DNA of 12,110 nt. Source: Chloroflexota bacterium. GTDB taxonomy: Bacteria; Chloroflexota; Limnocylindria; Limnocylindrales; CSP1-4. The notes below the pieces were generated by a model. It ran no database searches. It saw only the letters and a list, made by a program, of their open reading frames with translations, and was not told the DNA's origin. Made by a program: the position numbers and the translations under genes. The stretch lies in the NCBI GenBank assembly GCA_025935655.1, contig JAICUV010000090.1, positions 1 to 12,110 on the forward strand. Reading direction: 5' to 3'. Positions 5,946-12,110 of this stretch are shown here, piece by piece (the stretch's first letter is position 1; each line of letters starts with the position of its first letter).

Positions 5946-6787
5946 CCGCGGTCCAGGAGCCCGTCACCCCGGTGGCGGAGGAGCCGGCGGCCGTCGAGCC
6001 CGCGGTCGTGGAGACGCCGGAGCCGGTGCCGACGCCGGCGCCCGCGACCATCGAGGCCGTGGAGGCGCCTGCCGCCCACGGGATCGAGCGCCCGGACGAG
6101 CGCGTCCGGCTCTACGTGTGGCAGGTCCCGGTCCGCGTGACGCACTGGGTGACCGCCCTGTGCATCGTCGTGCTCAGCCTGACCGGCGGGTACATCGCGG
6201 ACCCGTTCCTGATCCCGCCCGGCAACGACGTCATGTCGGTCGTGCGGTTCATCCACATCGTCACCGCGCTCACGTTCCTCGTCTCCGGGATGGTCCGCAC
6301 GTACTGGCTGCTCGCCGGCAACCGCTTCGCGCGCTGGACCGCGTTCATCCCGACAACGACGTACCAGGCGACGGAGCTCTTCCGCCAGGCGGGGTTCTAC
6401 GCGTTCATCCGGAAGGAGCTTCCCAAGGTCCTCGGGCACAACCAGCTGGCGGCGACCGCGTATCTCGCGCTGTTCGCGCTGCTGCTCGTGGAGACCGTCA
6501 CCGGGTTCGCCCTCGACGGGCTCATGGGCGCAGAGCCCGGCCACACGATGTTCGCGTGGCTGCGCGAGCTGATCGGCCCGCAGACGCTGCGCCTGGTGCA
6601 CCACCTCGCGATGTGGGCGATCCTCGCCGTCGCCCTGTTCCACATCTACAGCTGCGTGCTCGTGGACCACCTGGAGCACAACGGCCTCATCTCGAGCATC
6701 GTCTCCGGCTTCAAGTTCCCCACCCGGGAAGAGGTCGTCGAGAGTCGCGACGGCGGGCCCGAGCTGCTCGATCGGACGCTGCCGTGA
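5942..6787 (+). CDS. hyaC: Di-heme b-type cytochrome subunit of the hydrogenase
   Basis: The 281-aa product anchors the hydrogenase and passes its electrons to the quinone pool. After an N-terminal extension of about 55 residues rich in Pro, Glu, Ala and Val, the HyaC core starts at about 57 (VRLYVWQVPVRVTHW). Four membrane helices lie at about 68-88, 100-125, 175-195 and 218-245. Likely heme ligands are His68 (RVTHW), His105 (FIHIV), His220/221 (LVHHL) and His234 (FHIYS), as in the family. The C-terminal segment ending FPTREEVVE is cytoplasmic. The Pro/Glu-rich N-terminal extension is not part of the usual core and looks disordered; a later start is not indicated, because the ATG at 5942 overlaps the hyaB stop in an ATGA junction with a G-rich ribosome-binding stretch upstream. 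Confidence 0.93.
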   Translation: MTAVQEPVTPVAEEPAAVEPAVVETPEPVPTPAPATIEAVEAPAAHGIERPDERVRLYVWQVPVRVTHWVTALCIVVLSLTGGYIADPFLIPPGNDVMSVVRFIHIVTALTFLVSGMVRTYWLLAGNRFARWTAFIPTTTYQATELFRQAGFYAFIRKELPKVLGHNQLAATAYLALFALLLVETVTGFALDGLMGAEPGHTMFAWLRELIGPQTLRLVHHLAMWAILAVALFHIYSCVLVDHLEHNGLISSIVSGFKFPTREEVVESRDGGPELLDRTLP

Positions 6788-7329
6788 GCGCGCCGGCCGC
6801 GCCGATCGTCGTGCTCGGCATCGGCAACGCGCTGCTCGGCGACGACGCCGTCGGCGTGCGGGTGCTCGAGGCCCTCGGGCACCGGGCGAGCCACGACCGG
6901 ACGCTCCTGCCGCCCGACACCCGGCTCGTGGACGGCGGCACCCTGGGCCTCGACCTCGTGGCCACGATCGACGGCGCGCGTGCCGTCCTCCTGCTCGATG
7001 CGGTCGACGTCGGCGCAGCACCCGGCGAGGTCGTCCACCTCACGGGCGACGAGATCAGGGCGGCGGGCGACCGGCGACCGGGCGGCCGTGCCGGCGGGGT
7101 GGGGGAGCTGCTCGCGATGGCCAGGCTCATGGGCTGGTTCAGCGGCCCGGCTGCGCTGGTGGGCGTCCAGGTAGACCGGGTGGCGTTCTCGACACGCCTC
7201 ACGCCCGCGGTCGAGGCGGCGGTGCCGGTCGCCGTCGAGGCGGCCCGCCGGACGCTCCTCGAGCTCGATTCGGATGTGCGCCGGTCGCGGCGGCCGGCCC
7301 CTGCCCACGCGATGGAGACGACACCATGA
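6784..7329 (+). CDS. hyaD: Hydrogenase maturation endopeptidase (HyaD/HybD family), altered Ni-binding residues
   Basis: The 181-aa cytosolic protease that should remove the C-terminal peptide of HyaB after Ni insertion. Family motifs: VLGIGNALLGDDAVG (10-24), VDGGTLGLDL (49-58), LLLDAVDVG (69-77) and LTPAVEAAVP. In E. coli HybD, Ni is sensed by Glu16, Asp62 and His93. By alignment with family spacing these are Asp21, Asp72 and Arg102 here: GGRAGGVGELL stands where SPHQLGLADVL is expected, so the His is missing and the Glu is shortened to Asp. A C-terminal tail of about 20 residues rich in Arg and Pro follows. The start is GTG, overlapping the hyaC stop (GTGA); the ATG of the next gene overlaps its own stop. 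No HypA-F or HyaE/F partner is in the window. Confidence 0.9.
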   Translation: MSAPAAPIVVLGIGNALLGDDAVGVRVLEALGHRASHDRTLLPPDTRLVDGGTLGLDLVATIDGARAVLLLDAVDVGAAPGEVVHLTGDEIRAAGDRRPGGRAGGVGELLAMARLMGWFSGPAALVGVQVDRVAFSTRLTPAVEAAVPVAVEAARRTLLELDSDVRRSRRPAPAHAMETTP

Positions 7330-8051
7330 AGCGACGCTTCCGGCTGACGCTCCGGGTCCTGATCGTGCTCAACATCCTCGTCGTGGCGCTGCTCGCCGGC
7401 ACGATGGTCGCCGACTGGATGCGGATCCTGCCCACGTTCGGCGGCGCGACCCCCTCGGCGGAGCCGTCGCCGCTCGCGTCCATCCAGACGATGCAGATGG
7501 GTCTCGCCCACATCCCGACCTCGAACAGCTGCCTGCTGTGCCACACGGAGGGGGGCGAGGCCGGGCTCAAGCCTGTCCCGGCGCTCGGGCACCCGGTCGA
7601 GGGCTGGACCGCGTGCCTCACCTGTCACACGAACGAGAAGCTGGGGCGCACCGCCCCGGGCCACGACGGCATCGCGGAGACCGAGTGCCTCAACTGTCAC
7701 AAGGAGGCGAAGGCCGGGCCCGCGATCACGCAGGCCCATGCCGAGCTCAACCAGCCGTGCCTTGACTGCCACGGGACGGTCGCACACCTGCCGGCGAGCA
7801 TGGTCGGCCGCAACCAGGACGAATGCTGGCTGTGCCACAAGCCGAACCCGTCGCCGCCGCCGATCAAGCCCCACCCGGATCCCAGGGACCTCAGCTGTCG
7901 CGAGTGCCACCAGTCCGCGGACGTCGGCGGGCTGCCCATCGACCACGCCCTCCGCGGCGACGACACGTGCGTCCTGTGCCACGACGTCCGCCCGAAGCTC
8001 CAGACCGGGGCGCCGACCGCCGTGCCGTCCGCGAGCGGCGACGGCACCTGA
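7326..8051 (+). CDS. Membrane-anchored heptaheme cytochrome c
   Basis: The 241-aa product has a basic N-terminus and one uncleaved-looking membrane helix (about 10-30), then a periplasmic domain with seven CxxCH heme-binding motifs beginning at Cys69, 97, 121, 145, 167, 191 and 215. Outside these motifs there are exactly seven other histidines (62, 89, 113, 138, 154, 183, 207), one before each heme site, enough for all hemes to be bis-His ligated and low-potential. No catalytic domain is visible, so it is an electron carrier. The 4-base overlap with hyaD ties it to the hydrogenase, and it probably takes electrons from HyaA or HyaC to a periplasmic acceptor. Such a subunit is not part of the classic Hya set. 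Family-wise it resembles NapC/NrfH/c3-type multihemes only in general layout; no named family is claimed. Confidence 0.9.
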   Translation: MKRRFRLTLRVLIVLNILVVALLAGTMVADWMRILPTFGGATPSAEPSPLASIQTMQMGLAHIPTSNSCLLCHTEGGEAGLKPVPALGHPVEGWTACLTCHTNEKLGRTAPGHDGIAETECLNCHKEAKAGPAITQAHAELNQPCLDCHGTVAHLPASMVGRNQDECWLCHKPNPSPPPIKPHPDPRDLSCRECHQSADVGGLPIDHALRGDDTCVLCHDVRPKLQTGAPTAVPSASGDGT

Positions 8052-8082
8052 CGGACCCCGGCCCCTCCCTGGCCCCGAGCCC

Positions 8083-8096
8083 GCGGACCGGTCCGC
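8083..8096 (+). promoter_or_regulatory. Perfect 14-bp palindrome, probable operator
   Basis: GCGGACCGGTCCGC is fully self-complementary. It sits 6 nt before the -10-like box at 8103 and so covers roughly -32 to -19 of the predicted start site of the phosphoribosyltransferase gene, a normal place for a dimeric regulator. As RNA it could also form a hairpin after the cytochrome gene, but no U-run follows. Confidence 0.4.
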
Positions 8097-8102
8097 ATGC
8101 CC

Positions 8103-8108
8103 GAGAAT
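8103..8108 (+). promoter_or_regulatory. -10 element of a leaderless promoter
   Basis: GAGAAT ends 6 nt before the ATG at 8115, the same geometry as TAGAAT before 717 and TACCCT before 1970. This favours 8115 over the in-frame ATG at 8097 as start codon. Confidence 0.45.
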
Positions 8109-8114
8109 GGATCG

Positions 8115-8570
8115 ATGCCGGACACCATCGTCCTGAGCTGGGAGGCCCTCGACGGCCTCGTCGCGCGCCTGGCGGAGGAGACCGGTCGGGACTTCGACCT
8201 CGTGCTCGCGATCACCCGCGGCGGGCTCGTCCCGGCGGGGATGCTCGCGTACCGGCTCAACCTGCGGGAGATCCTGGTCGTCGGCGTGGAGTTCTACCGG
8301 CCCGAGGGTGGGACGCACGAGCGCCCGCGGATCGGGCACTTCCCGGCCGACGAGCTCCTCGCGGGTCGCCGGGTCCTGGTGGTGGACGAGGTCTGGGAGA
8401 CCGGCGAGACCATGACCGAGGTGCTGGCCCGGCTGCGCGCGGCGGGCGCCACGCCGGTCAGCGCCGTCATCCACTACAAGCCGGGCCGCTCCCGCGTCGC
8501 CGGCGCACCGGACCACCACGCCGCCGTCGTGGACGGCTGGGTCACGTACCCCTACAAGGCCGGGGCCTGA
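8115..8570 (+). CDS. Purine-type phosphoribosyltransferase
   Basis: The 151-aa cytosolic enzyme of the type I phosphoribosyltransferase fold, which joins a base to PRPP. Motifs: an N-terminal DLVLAITRGGLVPAGMLAYRL segment (about 28-48, first PPi-binding loop), then VLVVDEVWETGETM (87-100), the PRPP loop with the paired acidic residues Asp91-Glu92 and the ETGET phosphate loop, and a C-terminal WVTYPYKA hood segment. The usual loop reads DDxxxTGxT; Glu at the second acidic position and Trp94 are features of the xanthine/guanine-like group. Exact substrate is undecided (xanthine, guanine or hypoxanthine). Start at 8115 follows from the -10 box 6 nt upstream; starting at 8097 would add six residues that overlap the promoter. 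It lies 63 nt after the cytochrome gene with its own promoter. Confidence 0.88.
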   Translation: MPDTIVLSWEALDGLVARLAEETGRDFDLVLAITRGGLVPAGMLAYRLNLREILVVGVEFYRPEGGTHERPRIGHFPADELLAGRRVLVVDEVWETGETMTEVLARLRAAGATPVSAVIHYKPGRSRVAGAPDHHAAVVDGWVTYPYKAGA

Positions 8571-8601
8571 TCGCCGGCGTCGCGACCACGAAGGCCTGAC
8601 G

Positions 8602-8618
8602 TTCTCAGGGAGTTCTCA
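8602..8618 (+). promoter_or_regulatory. Direct-repeat activator box (copy 1)
   Basis: TTCTCA occurs twice with an 11-bp period (8602-8607 and 8613-8618). The 17-bp box matches the one at 10656-10672 at 14 positions. Eleven-bp-period direct repeats near -35 are typical targets of OmpR/PhoB-family response regulators. Here the box would span about -40 to -24 of a start site set by the -10 at 8630. Confidence 0.6.
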
Positions 8619-8629
8619 CCGAAGGCGGC

Positions 8630-8635
8630 TGTACT
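8630..8635 (+). promoter_or_regulatory. -10 element for the glycosyltransferase gene
   Basis: TGTACT begins 12 nt after the direct-repeat box ends. The box replaces a recognisable -35. The resulting leader to the GTG at 8717 is about 75 nt and carries AGGA at 8703-8706 as a ribosome binding site. Confidence 0.4.
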
Positions 8636-8716
8636 GGGCATCGACGCGACGCTCCCGGTGGTACTCCTCCCCTCCGAGAGCGTCGCGCTTCCACGTCCAG
8701 CGAGGATCGCCAGCCC

Positions 8717-10633
8717 GTGACCGCCGCCCTCGACACGCCCGCCGCGCCCGGGCCGGCACGCGCGGCCGGGTGGATCCGCGTCGCGCCGGTGGCCCTCGCG
8801 CTCCTCGCGGCCGTGCTGTACCTCGTCAACCTGACGGTCAGCGGCTACGCCAACACGTACTACAGCGCGGCGGCGCAGGCCGCCGGCCAGAGCCTGCCGG
8901 CGTGGTTCTTCGGCTCGCTCGACGGCGCTGGCTTCATCACCGTCGACAAGCCGCCGGCATCCCTGTGGGCGATGGGCCTCTCGGTCCGGCTCCTCGGCCT
9001 GAGCCCGCTCGCGGTCCTCCTGCCGCAGGCGCTCGCGGGCGTCGCCACGGTCGTCCTGCTGTTCCACGCCGTCCGGCGCCAGTTCGGGCCGGAGGCGGGC
9101 CTCATCGCCGGCGTGGCGTTCGCCGTCACGCCGGTCGCGGCGCTCATGTTCAGGTACAACAACCCCGACGCAGTCCTCGTGCTGCTGCTTGTCGCCGGCG
9201 CCTGGGCGCTCGTCCGAGGCCTCGAGACGGATCGGCTCCGCTGGCCGATCCTGGCCGCCGTCCTCGTGGGCCTCGCCTTCCTCACCAAGTACCTCCAGGC
9301 GTACCTGGTGCTGCCCGCGTTCGGCCTGACCTGGCTCGTCGCCGCACCGGGCGGGCTCGCCAGGCGGCTGCTCGGGCTCGCGGCCTCGGCGGTGGCGGTC
9401 GCGCTCTCCTCGGCGTGGTGGGTGGCGCTCATGGAGCTGCTCCCGCCCGATGCGCGGCCGTTCATCGGTGGGAGCTCCACCAACTCCGCGCTCCAGCTCT
9501 TGCTGGGCTACGACGGGCTGGGCCGCATCTTCGGCGGCGCCGGCGGCGGACCCGGCGGCTTCGGCGGCGGGGGCGGGGGACCGGGCGGCGGGTTCGGAGG
9601 CGAGCCGGGCCCGCTCCGGATGCTCAACGCGCAGTGGGCGGGAGAGGTGAGCTGGCTCCTCCCGGCCGCGATCGTGGGCCTGGCGACCGGCCTCGTGGCG
9701 AGGCTGCGCGCAGCGCGGACGGACCCCCGGCGTGCCGGCTACCTCCTGTGGGGCACTTGGGCCGTGGTCCACGTGCTGGTGTTCTCGCTCATGAGCGGCA
9801 TCGCGCACCCGTACTACGCCGTCGCCCTGGCGCCGGCGCTCGCGGCCCTCTTCGGCGCCGGGGTCATGGAGCTGTGGCGCCTGCGGGCGCGCCATGCGTG
9901 GGCGGGGCTCCTGCTGGGCGCGATGCTCGTCCTCACCGCCTGGTGGGGGCTGCAGGTCCTGGATCAGACGCCGGCCTTCGTCCCCGGCGTGGGCATCGGG
10001 GCGCTGTTCGTCGCGATCGCCGCGGCACTCGTGCTCGCGGTCCCGCCGATCCGGGGCGATGACCGAGCCGCGCGCATCGCACGCGGGGCGCTCGTCGTGG
10101 GGCTCGCGGCGACGCTCACGGGTCCGTTCCTGTACACGGTGGCCACGATCCAGCGGCCGATCGCGGGCGGCGACCCGGCCGCGGGACCCGTGGACCGTGC
10201 CTTCGACGCGTTCGGTCGTGGCGGCTTCGGCGGCTTCGGCGGTTTCTCGGGCGATGCGGGTGGCACGAGCGAGGCGCTCGTCTCGTACCTGCTCGCGAAC
10301 CGCGGCTCCGCGACCTGGCTCGTCGCGGTGTCGTCCGCGAACCAGGCGGGGCCGCTCCAGCTCGCCTCGGGTGTGCCGGTCATGGCGATGGGCGGGTTCA
10401 TGGGCTCCGACCCAGCGCCGACGCTCGCCCAGCTCCAGGGATACGTCCGGGACGGTGCGCTGCGCTTCGTGCTGCTCGGCGGCCCGGGTGGTGGGCCCGG
10501 TGGCTTCTTCGGCGGCGACGGGACCGGCACCGTGGCCGCGGACCGGAACGCCTGGGTCACCTCCGCGTGCGCCCCGGTCCAGGTGCCCGACACGAACGCC
10601 AGCCTGTACGACTGCGCCGGCGCCGCCGGCTGA
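8717..10633 (+). CDS. GT-C glycosyltransferase (ArnT/PMT-like) with glycine-rich insertions
   Basis: The 638-aa polytopic membrane protein, with about ten hydrophobic segments, of the dolichyl/undecaprenyl-phosphate-sugar mannosyltransferase-like family (PMT_2; similar to B. subtilis YkcB). Family marks: the first extracytoplasmic loop with TYYSAAAQAA and FITVDKPP, giving acidic Asp77; FRYNNPD with Asp151; and FLTKYLQAYLVLP. Such enzymes transfer a sugar from a lipid carrier to a surface acceptor outside the membrane; donor and acceptor are unknown here. Three glycine-rich stretches (about 272-298, 497-516 and 587-605), with GGPGG and GGFGG units, lie in external loops, and a soluble domain (about 515-638) ends the protein. 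The start is GTG at 8717, with AGGA about 10 nt upstream. It shares its promoter box with the next gene. Confidence 0.88.
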   Translation: MTAALDTPAAPGPARAAGWIRVAPVALALLAAVLYLVNLTVSGYANTYYSAAAQAAGQSLPAWFFGSLDGAGFITVDKPPASLWAMGLSVRLLGLSPLAVLLPQALAGVATVVLLFHAVRRQFGPEAGLIAGVAFAVTPVAALMFRYNNPDAVLVLLLVAGAWALVRGLETDRLRWPILAAVLVGLAFLTKYLQAYLVLPAFGLTWLVAAPGGLARRLLGLAASAVAVALSSAWWVALMELLPPDARPFIGGSSTNSALQLLLGYDGLGRIFGGAGGGPGGFGGGGGGPGGGFGGEPGPLRMLNAQWAGEVSWLLPAAIVGLATGLVARLRAARTDPRRAGYLLWGTWAVVHVLVFSLMSGIAHPYYAVALAPALAALFGAGVMELWRLRARHAWAGLLLGAMLVLTAWWGLQVLDQTPAFVPGVGIGALFVAIAAALVLAVPPIRGDDRAARIARGALVVGLAATLTGPFLYTVATIQRPIAGGDPAAGPVDRAFDAFGRGGFGGFGGFSGDAGGTSEALVSYLLANRGSATWLVAVSSANQAGPLQLASGVPVMAMGGFMGSDPAPTLAQLQGYVRDGALRFVLLGGPGGGPGGFFGGDGTGTVAADRNAWVTSACAPVQVPDTNASLYDCAGAAG

Positions 10634-10655
10634 GCCCGGGCGCCCGGCGCAACGG

Positions 10656-10672
10656 CTCTCAGGGCGCTCTCA
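10656..10672 (+). promoter_or_regulatory. Direct-repeat activator box (copy 2)
   Basis: CTCTCA repeated with an 11-bp period (10656-10661 and 10667-10672), with the central GGG conserved, matches the box at 8602-8618. The second half overlaps the in-frame ATG at 10672, so that ATG is unlikely to be the translation start. Confidence 0.58.
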
Positions 10673-10683
10673 TGCGCCTCGCC

Positions 10684-10689
10684 GAGCAT
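10684..10689 (+). promoter_or_regulatory. -10 element of a leaderless promoter
   Basis: GAGCAT begins 12 nt after the direct-repeat box, exactly as TGTACT does at 8630, and ends 6 nt before the ATG at 10696. The box-to-hexamer spacing and hexamer-to-ATG spacing both match other promoters in the window, although the hexamer itself is poor. Confidence 0.38.
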
Positions 10690-10695
10690 CATCCC

Positions 10696-12081
10696 ATGGC
10701 CGCCGTCCCTGCCGCCCGCCCGCGCCCCGTGCCGCTGCCGAGACGCTGGGGCGTTCGCGCGAGCGAGGTGACCGCGCTGCTCGTCGGCAACGGCCTCCTC
10801 ATCGTCCTGATGTGGGCCCGCCACGGCGGCCTCGACGAGCTCGACACGCCGGGCGGGATCCTCACCGCCATCGGGCAGCTGGCAGGGCTTCTCGGCACCT
10901 GGCTCGCGCTCGTGCAGCTCGTCCTCATGGGCCGCAGCCCGTGGCTGGACGAGGCCTTCGGGATGGACCGCCTCGCCTGGTGGCATCGCTGGCTCGGGTT
11001 CACCACGGTGTGGCTGATCGCCGCACACGGGGCGTTCACGATCGCCGGCTACACGCTCACCGACGGCTCGTCGCCGATCGCCGAGACGATCACGATCCTG
11101 GGCACGTTCCCGTTCGTGCTGTGGAGCCTCGCCGGGTTCGCGCTGTTCGTGATGGTCGGCGTGACGTCCATGCGCGCCGCCCGCCGCCGGCTGTCGTACG
11201 AGACCTGGTTCGGCCTCCATCTCTACGCCTACCTCGCGATCGCGCTCGCGTTCCTCCACCAGCTGTTCACCGGCACGGACTTCATCCACGACCCGATCGC
11301 GGTCGGCTACTGGACGTCGCTGTACCTGCTCACGATCGCGCTCGTGCTCGTGTTCCGCGTCGGCCAGCCGGCGCTGACGTCGTGGCGCCACCGGTTGCGC
11401 GTCTCGGCCGTGGTGCCCGAGGCGCCCGGCGTCGTCTCGATCTACCTCGCGGGCCGGGACCTGGACCGGCTCGCCGTCCGATCCGGCCAGTACTTCGTGT
11501 TCCGCTTCCTCACCCGCGACGGCTGGTGGCGCGGCCACCCGTTCTCCCTGAGCTCCGCGCCAAACGGGGCGTGGCTGCGGATCACCGTCAAGGTGCTCGG
11601 CGACGGCTCGGCGGGGATCGCGCGGATCCCGGTCGGCACGCGGGTCTTCGTCGAGGGGCCGTACGGGGTGCTCACCGGCGCCCGACGCACGCGCGCCAGG
11701 GTCACCCTCATCGCGGGCGGGATCGGGATCGCGCCGCTGCGCGCGCTCCTGGAGTCGCTCCCCGCCAACCCGGGTGACCTCACGCTCATCTATCGCGCGA
11801 GCCACCCGCTGGACCTCGTGTTCCGCGACGAGCTCGAGCAGCTTGCGCGACACCGTGGCGCGCGGGTCCTGTACGTCATCGGCCACCGGGGCGGCGGCCA
11901 TGACGGTCATGCGGCGGGCGACCCATTCGGCACGCAGGCGATCCGCCGCCTCGTGCCCGACATCGCGAGCCAGGACGTCTACCTGTGCGGACCCACCGGT
12001 CTGATGCAGGCCGTCGAGGGCCATCTGCGCGAGCTGGGCCTGCCGCGCGGCCAGCTCCACGCCGAGCGCTTCGCCTACTGA
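10696..12081 (+). CDS. Ferric-reductase-like membrane flavocytochrome
   Basis: The 461-aa protein of the FRE/NOX superfamily, which moves electrons from cytosolic NAD(P)H through FAD and two membrane hemes. The N-terminal half has about six membrane helices with two His pairs, His97/His111 and His175/His188, at the 13-14 residue spacing of the bis-heme core. The C-terminal half is a ferredoxin-NADP reductase module: HPFSLSS (281-287) for FAD, GTRVFVEGPYG, the nucleotide-binding GGIGIAP (341-347) and YLCGPTG (429-435), ending ERFAY. No C-terminal [2Fe-2S] domain is present. The electron acceptor is unknown (iron, oxygen, or a flavoprotein partner beyond the window). Start at 10696 is preferred over 10672 because the activator box covers the latter and a -10-like hexamer lies 6 nt before 10696. 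Confidence 0.88.
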   Translation: MAAVPAARPRPVPLPRRWGVRASEVTALLVGNGLLIVLMWARHGGLDELDTPGGILTAIGQLAGLLGTWLALVQLVLMGRSPWLDEAFGMDRLAWWHRWLGFTTVWLIAAHGAFTIAGYTLTDGSSPIAETITILGTFPFVLWSLAGFALFVMVGVTSMRAARRRLSYETWFGLHLYAYLAIALAFLHQLFTGTDFIHDPIAVGYWTSLYLLTIALVLVFRVGQPALTSWRHRLRVSAVVPEAPGVVSIYLAGRDLDRLAVRSGQYFVFRFLTRDGWWRGHPFSLSSAPNGAWLRITVKVLGDGSAGIARIPVGTRVFVEGPYGVLTGARRTRARVTLIAGGIGIAPLRALLESLPANPGDLTLIYRASHPLDLVFRDELEQLARHRGARVLYVIGHRGGGHDGHAAGDPFGTQAIRRLVPDIASQDVYLCGPTGLMQAVEGHLRELGLPRGQLHAERFAY

Positions 12082-12091
12082 GCGATGCCCA

Positions 12092-12107
12092 GCTGCCGCG
12101 CGGCAGC
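12092..12107 (+). other. Perfect 16-bp palindrome after the last gene
   Basis: GCTGCCGCGCGGCAGC is self-complementary and begins 11 nt after the stop at 12081. It may be the stem of a terminator, but the window ends 3 nt later, so a following U-run cannot be seen. An ATG at 12085 could also open another gene across it. Confidence 0.3.
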
Positions 12108-12110
12108 CAC

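Noticed and set aside
8097..8114. Earlier in-frame ATG for the phosphoribosyltransferase
   Set aside because: It overlaps the -10-like box and adds six unconserved-looking residues; 8115 fits the promoter geometry.
6711..8519. Long open frame on the minus strand, 602 codons
   Set aside because: Antisense to hyaD, the heptaheme cytochrome and the phosphoribosyltransferase, all of which have clear motifs on the plus strand.
10567..10695. Upstream in-frame starts for the ferric-reductase-like protein
   Set aside because: They lie inside the glycosyltransferase gene or on top of the direct-repeat box; the extra residues are Arg/Pro-rich and non-family-like.
9964..12060. Long open frame on the minus strand, 698 codons
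   Set aside because: Antisense to the glycosyltransferase end and the ferric-reductase-like gene; charged low-complexity composition with no motifs.
1..12110. CRISPR array, insertion sequence or phage genes
   Set aside because: No regularly spaced repeats, transposase, integrase or terminal inverted repeats were seen on either strand.

Overview
The window is very GC-rich, with strong G/C preference at third codon positions. It combines Shine-Dalgarno-led genes with several starts that look leaderless. Gene content (a trace-gas-type uptake hydrogenase, a small ferric-reductase-like protein, a glycine-rich GT-C glycosyltransferase) and style fit a soil or aquatic Chloroflexota of the Limnocylindria/Ellin6529 kind, or a high-GC actinobacterium. 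No marker gene settles this, so the taxonomy is inference.

Layout. 1-127: 3' end of a structured RNA ending in a T-arm, acceptor strand and encoded CCA, preceded by an H-type pseudoknot; most likely the 3' part of a tmRNA. 229-2236: small accessory genes: two related Ala-rich coiled-coil proteins in opposite orientation (229-606 minus, 1247-1615 plus) around an ABM-like barrel protein, then a 74-aa protein of unknown function and an 88-aa membrane protein. 2287-2727: nucleoside 2-deoxyribosyltransferase-like enzyme. 2977-8051: the centrepiece, five genes with 4-base start/stop overlaps at every junction, encoding [NiFe] hydrogenase small subunit (Tat signal, C-terminal anchor), large subunit, di-heme cytochrome b, maturation protease, and a membrane-anchored seven-heme cytochrome c. 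8115-8570: phosphoribosyltransferase with its own promoter. 8717-10633 and 10696-12081: a GT-C glycosyltransferase and a ferric-reductase-like flavocytochrome, each preceded by the same 17-bp direct-repeat box, so probably co-regulated by an OmpR/PhoB-type response regulator.

How the genes work together. H2 would be oxidised outside the membrane by HyaAB, with electrons passing through the Fe-S clusters to cytochrome b (quinone) and/or the heptaheme cytochrome. The hydrogenase departs from the family at several normally conserved positions: the large-subunit proton-gate Glu is Asn13, the Asp before the C-terminal CxxC is Asn560, the second Cys of the proximal-cluster motif in the small subunit is Asn64, and the partner protease has Asp and Arg where the Ni-sensing Glu and His are expected. 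These linked changes plus the heptaheme partner make this operon the strongest candidate here for a divergent or undescribed variant of a known system.

No CRISPR array, transposase, rRNA or complete tRNA is visible. The longest stretches without a gene are below 300 bases (2728-2976 is the largest) and are described under the regulatory entries.
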